Of a stretch of 64,000 nucleotides of DNA, positions 17,003 to 25,774 are shown piece after piece. The DNA comes from Pseudomonadota bacterium (GTDB taxonomy: Bacteria; Pseudomonadota; Gammaproteobacteria; Steroidobacterales; Steroidobacteraceae). Every line of letters begins with the position of its first letter. The first letter of the stretch is position 1. The notes below the pieces were generated by a model. That model searched no databases. It saw nothing but the letters and a program-made list of their open reading frames with translations, and was not told the origin of the DNA. The translations under genes were made by a program, and so were the position numbers. The stretch covers positions 310,001 through 374,000 of the forward strand of contig JADIZR010000001.1 in the NCBI GenBank assembly GCA_016704655.1, given 5' to 3'.

Positions 17003-17337
17003 TGGTGATCTTCCTCGGTTTTTGAATCAGGCAAGCAGTGTGGCGGCCGCAATCCGTCCACACCCTTCCGTGTGCGCAGCGCAGCCGAACAGCGAGAGAC
17101 TAACTCATTCGAAAACGACGATAAAGATTACCGTGCGGTGCGTCGCATGCGAGGGGTTCGCATTCGACGACCGGGCGAGCAGTCACCGGCCGCGTACCTC
17201 CACTGACAAGCGTTGCGGTTGGCACTGGATTTCCCGGCATTCGCTGCAATACGCGGGCCGCCGGGATGCGCGGAAAAATGTGGTGCGGCCATCTCACTCG
17301 GAGTGGCGGTCGATGCCCGAGATATTTTTCCTCCCGC
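17003..17337. other. intergenic region between lipoprotein gene and lexA promoter
   Basis: About 335 bases with no supported gene. The left part must hold the promoter and leader of the minus-strand lipoprotein gene. Short ORFs here have no ribosome-binding sites or family features. Confidence 0.5.
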
Positions 17338-17366
17338 TTGCCAACAGACAGATAGAGCTGTATATA
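17338..17366 (+). promoter_or_regulatory. lexA promoter
   Basis: The -35 TTGCCA (17338-17343) and -10 TATATA (17361-17366) are separated by 17 bases. The -10 box lies inside the first LexA box, as expected for autorepression. Confidence 0.75.
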
Positions 17367-17373
17367 TAAACAG
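17358..17373. promoter_or_regulatory. LexA (SOS) box 1
   Basis: CTGTATATATAAACAG matches the gammaproteobacterial SOS box CTG-N10-CAG with 15 of 16 positions of the usual consensus. It overlaps the predicted -10 element. Confidence 0.92.
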
Positions 17374-17376
17374 TCA

Positions 17377-17392
17377 CTGTATGGGTATACAG
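17377..17392. promoter_or_regulatory. LexA (SOS) box 2
   Basis: CTGTATGGGTATACAG is a second CTG-N10-CAG palindrome, centred 19 bases after box 1 and ending just before the AGGGAG ribosome-binding site. Tandem boxes occur at lexA promoters of several gammaproteobacteria. Confidence 0.88.
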
Positions 17393-17405
17393 GGAGAAAC
17401 AACCG

Positions 17406-18026
17406 ATGGAAGACCTGACACCGCGCCAACGCCAGGTGCTTGTGTTCATCCAGGACAGCCTGGCCGAGCAGGGCCTGCCCCCCACGCGGGCCGAAATCGC
17501 CGCAGCCCTGGGCTTCAAATCCGCGAATGCGGCCGAAGAACACCTGCGTGCACTGCAGCGCAAAGGCGTCATCGAGCTGCGCCCCGGGGCCTCCCGCGGC
17601 ATCCAGCTCAAGGATTCACTGCGTGACCAGATCGGCCTGCCGTTGATCGGCCGGGTCGCTGCCGGCCGGCCCATCCTGGCCGAAGAAAACATCGAAGCGC
17701 GCTACCAGATCGACCCGGCGCTCTTCCAGCCGCGGCCGCATTACCTGCTCAAGGTCAAAGGCATGAGCATGCGCAACGTCGGCATCCTCGACGGCGATCT
17801 CGTCGCAGTCCACCGCACGCCCGAAGTCCGCAACCGCCAGATCGTCGTCGCGCGTCTCGAGAACGAGGTCACCGTGAAACGCTACCGGCAGGACGGCTCG
17901 ATCGCCTGGCTGCTGCCCGAGAACGAAGACTTCGAACCCTTGCGTATCGACCTGCGCGAGCAGTCGCTCACCATCGAAGGCCTCGTCGTCGGCGTGGTGC
18001 GGCAGGACACGCACCGATTGTCCTGA
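17406..18026 (+). CDS. lexA: SOS repressor LexA
   Basis: A 206-residue transcriptional repressor and self-cleaving protease. The winged-helix DNA-binding domain spans residues 1-68 ([32 protein letters not shown]). The cleavage site is Ala86-Gly87 in RVAAGRP, and the catalytic pair is Ser121 in GMSM and Lys158 in VTVKRY. It starts MEDLTPRQ rather than MKALT but is otherwise canonical. RecA-stimulated self-cleavage would derepress itself through the two upstream SOS boxes, and the imuA-imuB-dnaE2 genes that follow in the same direction. Confidence 0.97.
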   Translation: MEDLTPRQRQVLVFIQDSLAEQGLPPTRAEIAAALGFKSANAAEEHLRALQRKGVIELRPGASRGIQLKDSLRDQIGLPLIGRVAAGRPILAEENIEARYQIDPALFQPRPHYLLKVKGMSMRNVGILDGDLVAVHRTPEVRNRQIVVARLENEVTVKRYRQDGSIAWLLPENEDFEPLRIDLREQSLTIEGLVVGVVRQDTHRLS

Positions 18027-18075
18027 CGCTTCCCTGACCTGAATATTCTGGCTGTCCGGCAATCCCACCAGAGCC

Positions 18076-18783
18076 ATGAGCGTTGCCGTCGAACAACTGC
18101 TGCAACAGAATTCCGCGCGTCTCTGGCGTGCGCGTGAAACGGGCAGCAGCACGGCCGCGGCCGTGCCGGCGGGATTGCCCACGGGCTACGCCGCGCTCGA
18201 CCGTTGCCTGCCGGGCGCGGGCTGGCCGCGGCAGGGTCTCATCGAAATCCTTGCCGATCAGCGGGGCATCGGCGAGCTCCGGTTGCTGCTTCCCGCGCTC
18301 GCTGCGCTTTGTCGGGACGAAGGCGCGGCCGATGAAGGTTATCCGCCGCCGCGCCCCGATCATGCGGGGTCTGCCATGCCGTCGCATGACCGGGGCAGCG
18401 GGGGTTGGATCGCCTGGGTCTCGCCGCCGTATTGCCCGTATGCGCCGTCGCTCGCGGCGTGGGGCATCGATGTCGGGCGCATGCTCGTCGTCAACGGCGC
18501 AGGTGCCACCGAGTGGGCGATGGACCAGGCGCTGCGCTCGGAGTCCTGCAGCGCCGTGCTCGGCTGGTCCAATCCCCGCGATCCGCACGCCTTGCGGCGG
18601 TTGCAGCTGGCGGCAGAGGCGTCACGCAGCCTTGCGGTGCTGTATCGCCCGCTGCAGGCGGGGCTCACGCATTCACCCGCCGTGTTGCGGCTCGCACTGC
18701 TCGGGGGCGGCGCCGAAGGCCTGCAGGTGCGCATCGTCAAAAGCCGCGGAGGCCGTCCTGCCACGGTGAACCTGGGGCACTGA
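18076..18783 (+). CDS. imuA: translesion synthesis accessory protein ImuA
   Basis: A 235-residue RecA-fold-like protein of the ImuA (SulA-like/RecA-like) group that works with ImuB and DnaE2 in SOS mutagenesis. Visible features are PTGYAALDRCLPGAGWPRQGLIEILAD near residues 38-65, which aligns with the RecA-like start, then IAWVSPP, and the C-terminal VRIVKSRGG. No complete Walker A is seen, which is normal for the family. It starts 49 bases after lexA with no promoter or terminator between, so it is probably part of the LexA-controlled transcript. One base separates it from imuB. Confidence 0.9.
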   Translation: MSVAVEQLLQQNSARLWRARETGSSTAAAVPAGLPTGYAALDRCLPGAGWPRQGLIEILADQRGIGELRLLLPALAALCRDEGAADEGYPPPRPDHAGSAMPSHDRGSGGWIAWVSPPYCPYAPSLAAWGIDVGRMLVVNGAGATEWAMDQALRSESCSAVLGWSNPRDPHALRRLQLAAEASRSLAVLYRPLQAGLTHSPAVLRLALLGGGAEGLQVRIVKSRGGRPATVNLGH

Positions 18784-18784
18784 G

Positions 18785-20440
18785 ATGGCCCCGCTCGCCA
18801 GGCCCCCGTCTCCCCACCGTGTGCGGGCCACGCCGGCATTTCGTCCGTCTGCGCTTGTCGTTCCGGGCCGCACGCCGCTCGCGCAATCGCGCCCGCGTGA
18901 ACTCTGGCTCGCCATTCACCTGCCGTCCTTGCTGCTCGATTCGCTGCGCGACGTGGCGCTTGCCCTGCCGGGTCGTCCGCCTGTCGCCATCGTCGACCTC
19001 GAGCGCAACGGCCGGATCGTGCGCGCCTGCGCTGAAGCCGTGCACGCCGCAGGCGTGCGCGAGGGAATGTCGATCAACGCAGCCCTGGCGCTTGTGCCGG
19101 GATTGCATGCGCTGGCGCGCGATGCACGGCGTGAACGCCAGTTGCTCGAAGCGGTGGCGCAGCGCGGCGTGCGATTCACGCCCCGGGTCAGCCTCGAGCC
19201 GCCCGACGGCGTGCTGTTCGAGGTGCGTGGCAGCCTGCGGCTCTTTGGCGGGGCGCGGCAGTTATGCCTGCGACTGCAACACGAGCTCCTTGAGGCCTTG
19301 GGCGCGTCGGTTCGCTTTGCGATCACGCCGTCGCCGCTGGCCGCACTGTGGTTTGCGCGCACGGGTCCGCTCGGCGCGCGCCCGGTGTTCGTCCGCAACC
19401 GCGACGAACTGGCGTCGCGGCTTGCGTCGTTGCCGCTCGGCTGCACGCGGTGGCCCGAACGCAGCATCGAGGTGCTCGGCACCATGGGTGTGCGCACCGT
19501 GGGCGAGTGCCTGCGCCTGCCGCGCGATGGCTTCGCGCGCCGCTTCGGCCAGGAGTTGCTGGCCACGCTCGACCGCGCCACGGGTCGTGTGCAGGAGCCG
19601 CGCGCGGCGTATGCCGCAAGCGAACGCTTTGCCGCGCGGCGCGACCTCGAACCCGAAATCGCCGACACCGCACGGCTTGGCCTGGCGCTCGCCCCGCTGC
19701 TCGAAGAACTGTGCCAGTTCCTGCGCGAGCGTGGCCGTGGCGTGCAGGTGATCGAAGTGCAGCTGCGTCATCGTGCTGCGCCGGTCACGCGCGTGCGGTT
19801 GCGTTTCGTGCAGCCGGTCGGTGCGCAGCCACGGCGCATGGCGGAGCTGCTGCGCGAGCGTCTTGCACGGCTCGTGCTGCCGCAGCCCGTGCGCAACGTG
19901 CGCCTGCTGAGCGGCCCGCTCCTCGACCTGCAGGCCGCCGCGATCGAGTTGTTTGCGCATGACCGGCGCGAAGCCGGCGGCAACCTGCTGCAGCTCGTCG
20001 AGCGGCTGCGTGCGCGGCTCGGCAACGATGCCGTGCACGGACTCGCCTGCGTGCCGGAGCATCGGCCCGAGGCAGCGTGGTGCGCTGTCGAGCCAGCGGC
20101 GACGAAACCCAAGGCAAGGAAGCAGGTGCCGTCACGCAGTGCCGCGCCGGACGAGAGTTCGCCCTCCGTGCCTCTCCCGCTGCGATGGGAGAGGTCGGCC
20201 GCAAGGCCGGACGACGGTCGGCCGCTCTGGCTGCTCGACCGGCCCGAGCCCTGCGACGTTGACCGGCTCGTTCTGGAAGAAGGCCCCGAGTGCATCGAAT
20301 CCGGCTGGTGGGACGGTCACGACGTCGCGCGTGATTACTACGTCGCGCGCAATCCGCAGGGTGCCAGGTTGTGGGTGTTCCGCCAGCGCCGCGAGACGGC
20401 CGCAAGCGCGCGCTGGTTCCTGCACGGCTGGTTCGCGTGA
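18785..20440 (+). CDS. imuB: ImuB, catalytically inactive Y-family polymerase homologue
   Basis: A 551-residue scaffold of the mutasome that links DnaE2 to the beta clamp. The N-terminal half matches Y-family polymerases (LWLAIHLPSLLLDSLRD, VAIVDLERNGRIVRAC, GVREGMSINAALAL), but the acidic catalytic residues of active polymerases are not apparent, as is typical of ImuB. A helix-hairpin-helix-like segment (LGTMGVRTVGECLRLPRDGF) follows. The C-terminus is long and ends in an ARWFLHGWFA-type tail. A low-complexity stretch lies around residues 445-480. Confidence 0.92.
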   Translation: MAPLARPPSPHRVRATPAFRPSALVVPGRTPLAQSRPRELWLAIHLPSLLLDSLRDVALALPGRPPVAIVDLERNGRIVRACAEAVHAAGVREGMSINAALALVPGLHALARDARRERQLLEAVAQRGVRFTPRVSLEPPDGVLFEVRGSLRLFGGARQLCLRLQHELLEALGASVRFAITPSPLAALWFARTGPLGARPVFVRNRDELASRLASLPLGCTRWPERSIEVLGTMGVRTVGECLRLPRDGFARRFGQELLATLDRATGRVQEPRAAYAASERFAARRDLEPEIADTARLGLALAPLLEELCQFLRERGRGVQVIEVQLRHRAAPVTRVRLRFVQPVGAQPRRMAELLRERLARLVLPQPVRNVRLLSGPLLDLQAAAIELFAHDRREAGGNLLQLVERLRARLGNDAVHGLACVPEHRPEAAWCAVEPAATKPKARKQVPSRSAAPDESSPSVPLPLRWERSAARPDDGRPLWLLDRPEPCDVDRLVLEEGPECIESGWWDGHDVARDYYVARNPQGARLWVFRQRRETAASARWFLHGWFA

Positions 20441-20496
20441 CTCGTCGGTCCGCCACCTGCCGCGCGCCGCGCTGAGCCAGGCCCGACGCGATTGCC

Positions 20497-23400
20497 GTGT
20501 ACGCCGAACTGCATTGTCTCTCCAACTTCAGTTTCCTGCGCGGCGCCTCGCGTCCGGAGGAACTGGTCGAGCGCGCGGCCAAGCTTGGGTATGCCGCGCT
20601 CGCCATCACCGACGAGTGCTCGGTGGCCGGCGTGGTGCGGGCGCACGTCGCTGCCCGCGAGCACGGTCTCAAGCTCATCGTCGGTGCGGAGTTTCGCCTC
20701 GAGGACGGCCTGCGTTGCGTGCTGCTCGCGCGGGATCGCGCGGGGTACGGCCGCCTCTGTCGGCTGATTACTCGCGGACGCCGCGCCGCGAAGAAGGGCG
20801 AATACAGGCTGTGCCGCCGTGATTTCGAAGAAATCACGGCAGGGAATAGGGGATGGGGGTTGGGGGATAGTCGGAAATCGCTGGCAACGCCAGCTTCTTC
20901 ACTAACCCCTAACCCCTATCCCCTATCCCCTCTCCTGTGCCTGTGGCTGCCCGCAACGCAACCCGACGCCGACGCAGTACGCTGGCTCGCCACGCTCTTC
21001 CCCGGCCAGCTGTGGATCACGGTCGAACTGCTGACGACGGGCCGCGATCGCAGTCGACTCGCGCAGTTGCAGGACCTCGGTCGCGAACTTGGACTGCCGC
21101 TCGTCGCGGCCGGGGACGTGCATATGCACTCGCGCGGCCGCCGCGCGCTGCAGGACGTGCTCACCGCAACCCGCATCGGCACCACCGTCGAGCGGGCGGG
21201 GCTCGCGCTGTTTCAGAACGGTGAGCGTCACCTGCGCCCGATCCAGCGCGTCGCGGAGCTGCATCCGCCCGAGCTGCTCGCCGCGGCGGTGGAGATCGCT
21301 TCGCGCTGCACGTTCTCGCTCGAGGAGCTGCGTTACGACTATCCGCGCGAGATCGTGCCGGAAGGTTACACGCCGACCGCATGGTTGCGGCGCCTGACGG
21401 AGGAGGGCGCAAGGCATCGCTGGCCGGAAGGCGTGCCTGCCCCGACGCGACAGGCGATCGAGCACGAGCTCACGCTGATCGCCGAGCTCGAGTACGAGCC
21501 GTACTTCCTCACCGTGCACGACATCGTGCGGTTCGCACGCTCGCGGCACATTCTCTGCCAGGGTCGCGGCTCGGCGGCGAACTCGGCGGTGTGCTTCTGC
21601 CTCGGCATCACCGAAGTCGATCCCGCGCGCATGTCCCTGCTGTTCGAGCGCTTCATTTCCAGGGAGCGCAACGAACCGCCGGACATCGACGTCGACTTCG
21701 AGCACGAACGGCGCGAGGAAGTCATCCAGTACATCTACGCCAAGTACGGCCGCGAGCGGGCTGCGCTGACTGCGACGGTCATCAGCTACCGGCCGCGCAG
21801 CGCGCTGCGCGACGTGGCGAAGGCGATGGGACTCGACCCGCTGCAGGTCGCAGCACTCGCGCGCTCGATGCAGTGGTGGGACGGCTCGCGCATCGACGAA
21901 ACCCGGGTGCGTGAAGCGGGCCTCGATCCGGCAAGCCCGGTGCTGTCGAAGGTCCTGACCCTGGCCCGGACCCTGCTGGGTTTCCGCGCCACCTCTCGCA
22001 GCACGTCGGCGGGTTCGTCATCGCGCGCGACCTGCTGGAAGAACTCGTCCCCATCGAGAACGCCGCGATGCCCGACCGCACCGTGATCCAGTGGGACAAG
22101 GACGACCTCGATGCGCTCGGCCTGCTCAAGGTCGACGTGCTCGGGCTCGGCATGCTCGCCGCGATCCGCCGCGCGTTCGACCTCGTGCACGGTTGCCGCG
22201 GCCAGCGCTGGACACTCGCGACCGTGCCCGCCGAAGACCCGGCGGTCTACGACATGATCTGCCGCGCCGACACCGTAGGCGTGTTCCAGATCGAGTCGCG
22301 GGCCCAGATGGCGATGCTGCCGCGGCTGCGGCCGCGCGCGTTCTACGACCTCGTCATCGAAGTCGCGATCATCCGGCCCGGCCCGATCCAGGGCGACATG
22401 GTGCATCCCTACCTGCGCCGGCGCGCGGGCGAGGAGGCGGTCACGTATCCCAGCGCCGAGGTGGAGGGCGTGCTCAAGCGCACGCTCGGCGTGCCGATCT
22501 TCCAGGAGCAGGTGATGCAGCTCGCGATCGTCGCGGCGGGTTTCACGCCGGGCGAAGCGGACCAGCTGCGCCGTGCGATGGCGGCGTGGAAGCGCAAGGG
22601 CGGTCTGGGCCACTTCGAAGAACGGCTGATCCACGGCATGCGCGATCGCGGCTACTCCGAGGAGTTCGCGCGACGCATCTTCCAGCAGATCCTCGGTTTC
22701 GGCGAATACGGCTTCCCGGAGTCGCACGCGGCGAGCTTCGCGCTGCTCGTGTACGTCTCGGCGTGGCTCAAGCGGCACGAGCCCGCGGCTTTCGCGGCCG
22801 CGCTCATCAACAGCCAGCCCATGGGGTTTTATGCGCCGTCACAGATCGTGCAGGACGCGCAGCGTCACGGCGTCGAAGTGCGCCCGATCGACGTTCGCAC
22901 GAGCGATTGGGACTGCACCCTGGAGCACCGCGCCGACGCATCGCCTGATCCCGCGTTGCGGCTGGGCCTGCGGCTGGTGAAGGGACTGGCGGCGGCGGCG
23001 GCACAGCGGCTGGTTGCTGCCCGCAAGTGCAGACAGGGCCACGCGTTCGAGAGCGCGCAGCAGCTGGCGGAGCAGGCCAGCCTCGATCGCCGTTCGATGG
23101 GATGCCTGGCGGCGGCGGGCGCGCTGGCGGGTCTCGGCGGGCACCGTCACCGTACGGCCTGGCAAGTGGCCGGCCTCGAGGGCTCGCTGCCCATCCTGCC
23201 CGAGGTGCGCATCGCCGAGGGAATTCCGCTGCTGCGTGCGCCCCGCGAAGGCGAAGACATCGTGGCCGATTACGCGCACACGGGCCTCACGCTGCGGCGT
23301 CACCCGGTGGCGGTGCTGCGTGACCAGCTCAATGCCCGCGGTTTCGTCGATTCCGCTCGGCTGCGCTCGCTGACGAGCGGCTCGAACGTGCGCACCGCGG

Positions 23401-23663
23401 GCCTCGTCATCACGCGACAGCGTCCGGGCAGCGCCGAAGGCGTCACGTTCGTGACGCTCGAGGACGAGCACGGTTCGATCAACCTGATCGTCTGGCGCGA
23501 CGTGGCCGAGCGGCAGCGCCAGGCCTTGATCGGCTCACGCCTGCTGGGCCTCGCCGGCAAGCTGCAACGGGAAGGAGAGGTCATGCACGTGATCGCGCAG
23601 CGGCTCGTCGACCTGAGCCGCTGGCTCGGTAGTTTACGTTCGGCCTCACGCGATTTTCACTGA
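20497..23663 (+). CDS. dnaE2: error-prone DNA polymerase DnaE2, frameshifted and carrying an in-frame repeat insertion
   Basis: A C-family polymerase for SOS translesion synthesis, about 1,055 residues after correction. The PHP domain opens [20 protein letters not shown], and the palm contains [18 protein letters not shown]. The frame breaks near 21984: GGTTTCCGCGCC needs one more C to read [13 protein letters not shown], after which the second frame (to 23663) continues the family through the OB domain ([15 protein letters not shown]). A single-base deletion, real or a sequencing error, explains it. Residues about 116-146 ([13 protein letters not shown] onward) come from a heptad-repeat palindrome at 20842-20937, inserted without breaking the frame. 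It is the last gene of the lexA-imuA-imuB-dnaE2 cassette. Confidence 0.9.
20842..20937. repeat. heptad-repeat palindrome inside dnaE2
   Basis: The left arm (20842-20870) has units GGGAATA, GGGGATG and GGGGGTT. The right arm (about 20902-20937) carries complementary TAACCCC and TATCCCC units. The centre contains AGTCGGAAA, also found in the 14750 element, and a GCTGGC-AAC-GCCAGC hairpin (20880-20894). It is translated in frame as a roughly 30-residue Gly/Ser/Pro-rich insert in the DnaE2 PHP region. Confidence 0.88.
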
Positions 23664-23911
23664 CCCTTGCGCGGCCGCGGGCGGTCGCCCACGTCGTAGT
23701 CGTCGAAGTCGCTCAGCAACTCCGACGTGCGCTTCTGTTCCATCATGCGTTCGAGCTTGCGCCACGCGGGCTCCGCGCCTTTCGGCGCGCCGCGCTTGCG
23801 CTTGTCGAGGTCTTGCATGAGGCGATCGACGTCGAGCGCTTCATCGCCCCCGACGACCTCCTCGGTGTCTTCGTCCTCGAACTCGTCCGCTGATTCCGGC
23901 TTCTCGTTCAT
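23657..23911 (-). CDS. small acidic protein, possibly PA3496-like
   Basis: An 84-residue highly charged soluble protein. It opens with an acidic stretch ([20 protein letters not shown]), followed by [17 protein letters not shown] and [20 protein letters not shown], and ends [12 protein letters not shown]. The helical KLE...K...L.DFDDYD end resembles the PA3496 family of putative envelope-integrity proteins, but I hold this loosely. It is convergent with dnaE2, overlapping its last seven bases. Confidence 0.55.
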   Translation of the reverse strand: MNEKPESADEFEDEDTEEVVGGDEALDVDRLMQDLDKRKRGAPKGAEPAWRKLERMMEQKRTSELLSDFDDYDVGDRPRPRKGQ

Positions 23912-24001
23912 CGAAAAACCCAGTGGGCAAGGTGCGCGGTTTTATACTGCGGTCGTGGCGAGTCGCGCAAGGCGGTATTCCACGTTCAACAACCGGTGAC
24001 A

Positions 24002-24808
24002 TCAATGCAACAAGCTCGCCATGCGGCGCCGGTATTGCGTGACGAGCGGGTCCTGCTCGCCCAGCACCTCGAACGCCTGCAGCAGCGCCCGGCGCCCGGC
24101 GTCGTCACCGAACTTCCTGTCGCGTCGCATCAATTCCAGCCACTCGGCCAGGGCCGTCCCGTAGTCGCCTGCCAGCGCATGGTGCGCCGCCAGCGCATGA
24201 CGTGCCGCCGCGTCGGTCGGGTTGGCTTCCAGGGCGGCACGCATCGCCATGACGTCCGGCTGGGCATTGGCCGTCTGGACGAACGCGAGCCGCGCCCGCA
24301 GTGCTTCCAGTTGCGGATGGTCGGCCTGGGCAGTCGCCAGGGCCTCGATCGCCGCCGCCGCGCCTTCCGCATCGCGCTGATCCAGCAGTCGCGACGCTAA
24401 GTCCTCTGGACGATCGGAGGCCGGTGCCGCAACGACCGTTTCGACAACCTCACCGGCAGTGCTGACGTACCGGTCGAGCAGGGCCTTGATGGCCGGTTCC
24501 GGTTGCAGGCCCACGAACTGGTCGACCACCTCGCCCTGGTGGATGAGCAGGACGGTCGGAATGCTCCGGATCTGGAAATGAGACGCCAGTTGCGGTTGCT
24601 CCTCGGTGTTGACCTTGGCCAGGATGAAGCGGCCCGCGTAGTCGTCTGCAATCCGATCGAGCAACGGCATCAGCGTGCGACAGGGGCCGCACCAGGGGGC
24701 CCAGAAATCGACGAGGACAGGCTTCGTGTTCGAGGCCTCCACCACGTCGGTCATGAAGTTGGCAACGGTGGCAACGATTTTCTGTGCGGCTTCAGGCATG
24801 GGAGTCAT
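24002..24808 (-). CDS. cnoX: thioredoxin-TPR chaperedoxin (CnoX/YbbN type)
   Basis: A protein of about 268 residues. The thioredoxin domain (residues 15-115) has the active site WCGPC and cis-Pro in IRSIPTVLLIHQGE. The C-terminal tetratricopeptide-like helices (RLLDQRDAEGAAAAIEALAT, ANPTDAAARHALAAHHALAG) match YbbN/CnoX, a holdase that protects clients from oxidation and passes them to GroEL. E. coli YbbN has SxxC, whereas this one keeps both cysteines, as in many species. The start is ATG 24808 or 24799; longer in-frame extension lacks family similarity. Confidence 0.88.
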   Translation of the reverse strand: MTPMPEAAQKIVATVANFMTDVVEASNTKPVLVDFWAPWCGPCRTLMPLLDRIADDYAGRFILAKVNTEEQPQLASHFQIRSIPTVLLIHQGEVVDQFVGLQPEPAIKALLDRYVSTAGEVVETVVAAPASDRPEDLASRLLDQRDAEGAAAAIEALATAQADHPQLEALRARLAFVQTANAQPDVMAMRAALEANPTDAAARHALAAHHALAGDYGTALAEWLELMRRDRKFGDDAGRRALLQAFEVLGEQDPLVTQYRRRMASLLH

Positions 24809-24956
24809 CCGGGTTCGTTGAACGGGAAGTTTTCGCGCGCGGCCGGGCCGACGCAAGCGCGTTTCACGGCGATCGCTCAAAATTAGTGACTCATGCGCCG
24901 GGCGGCTATACTCCCGCCCCCCTTTTTTTCACCGCGAGCCCGGCAAGGAGCCTTTG

Positions 24957-25670
24957 ATGTCGACGACCCGCATTTCCCATTTCTGCATTGCGCTGGCACT
25001 CTGCTGCGGCGCCACGCCCGCCCTGGCCGACTGGACCGGTAAAGGTAACGTCGGTGCATCGTTCGCGACCGGCAACAGCGAGAACCAGGCGGCCAGCGCC
25101 GCGCTCGAACTGACGAACACGGTCGACAAGTGGCAGCACACGTTTGGCTTCGCTGGCAACTACGGCAGCGAAAGCGGCACCACCAACGCCCAGCGCTGGG
25201 AAGTCCGCGGGCAGACGCAGTACGCCCTGACCGAGCGCGCGTATGCCTTCGGCGCCGGCCGTTACGACGATGACAAATTCAGCCAGTACAACTACCAGGC
25301 CTCGCTGGCCGGCGGTCTGGGTTACAGGATCATCGACAGCGACCGTACCAAGCTGTGGGTGCAGGGCGGCCCGGGCTACCGCTACGCCGAAATCCTTGCC
25401 ACGGGCGAGTCGGAAGATGGCGTCATCTTCCGTGGCGACCTCGGCTTCGATCACCAGCTCACTGCAACGACCAAGATCGTCGACCGTTTTCTCGTGGAGG
25501 CCGGTTCGGACAACACCTACGTGCAGAACGACCTCGGCCTCGAGGTCACGATCTCGGGTGGGCTGGGATTGCGCGTGGGGTACCAGGTGCGTCACAACAC
25601 CGACGTACTGCCGGGAGTCGAAAAGACCGACACGCTGACCACGGTCGGCTTGCTGTACGAGACGAAGTAG
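24957..25670 (+). CDS. DUF481 family outer-membrane beta-barrel protein
   Basis: A 237-residue exported protein related to E. coli YdiY. The signal peptide ends TPALADW. The mature part has alternating beta strands with the family pattern TGKGNVGASFATGNSEN near the N-terminus, GGLGYRIIDSDRTKLWVQGG in the middle, and the closing LTTVGLLYETK strand. Function is unknown; an outer-membrane barrel is likely. ATG 24957 follows AAGGAG at good spacing. TATACT at 24907-24912 may be its -10 box. A terminator follows. Confidence 0.88.
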   Translation: MSTTRISHFCIALALCCGATPALADWTGKGNVGASFATGNSENQAASAALELTNTVDKWQHTFGFAGNYGSESGTTNAQRWEVRGQTQYALTERAYAFGAGRYDDDKFSQYNYQASLAGGLGYRIIDSDRTKLWVQGGPGYRYAEILATGESEDGVIFRGDLGFDHQLTATTKIVDRFLVEAGSDNTYVQNDLGLEVTISGGLGLRVGYQVRHNTDVLPGVEKTDTLTTVGLLYETK

Positions 25671-25694
25671 GCGTTTCGTACCGCAGTGCAACAC

Positions 25695-25735
25695 GGGCCG
25701 CGGTGGGGGAACCCCCGCGGTCCGTCTGCGTTTTT
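25695..25735 (+). terminator. rho-independent terminator of the DUF481 gene
   Basis: A GC-rich stem (GGGCCGCGG...CCGCGGTCC, 25695-25723, with additional GGG/CCC pairing inside) is followed by GTCTGCG and TTTTT at 25731-25735. It lies 25 bases past the stop. Confidence 0.85.
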
Positions 25736-25774
25736 GGATAGAATCCGGGGACCATTGCTGCAGGCGACTTCCCC

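Noticed and set aside
20842..20937. CRISPR-like direct repeat array
   Set aside because: The units are contiguous 7-base repeats arranged as two inverted arms, with no spacers and no cas genes. The same applies to the 14750 and 30359 elements.
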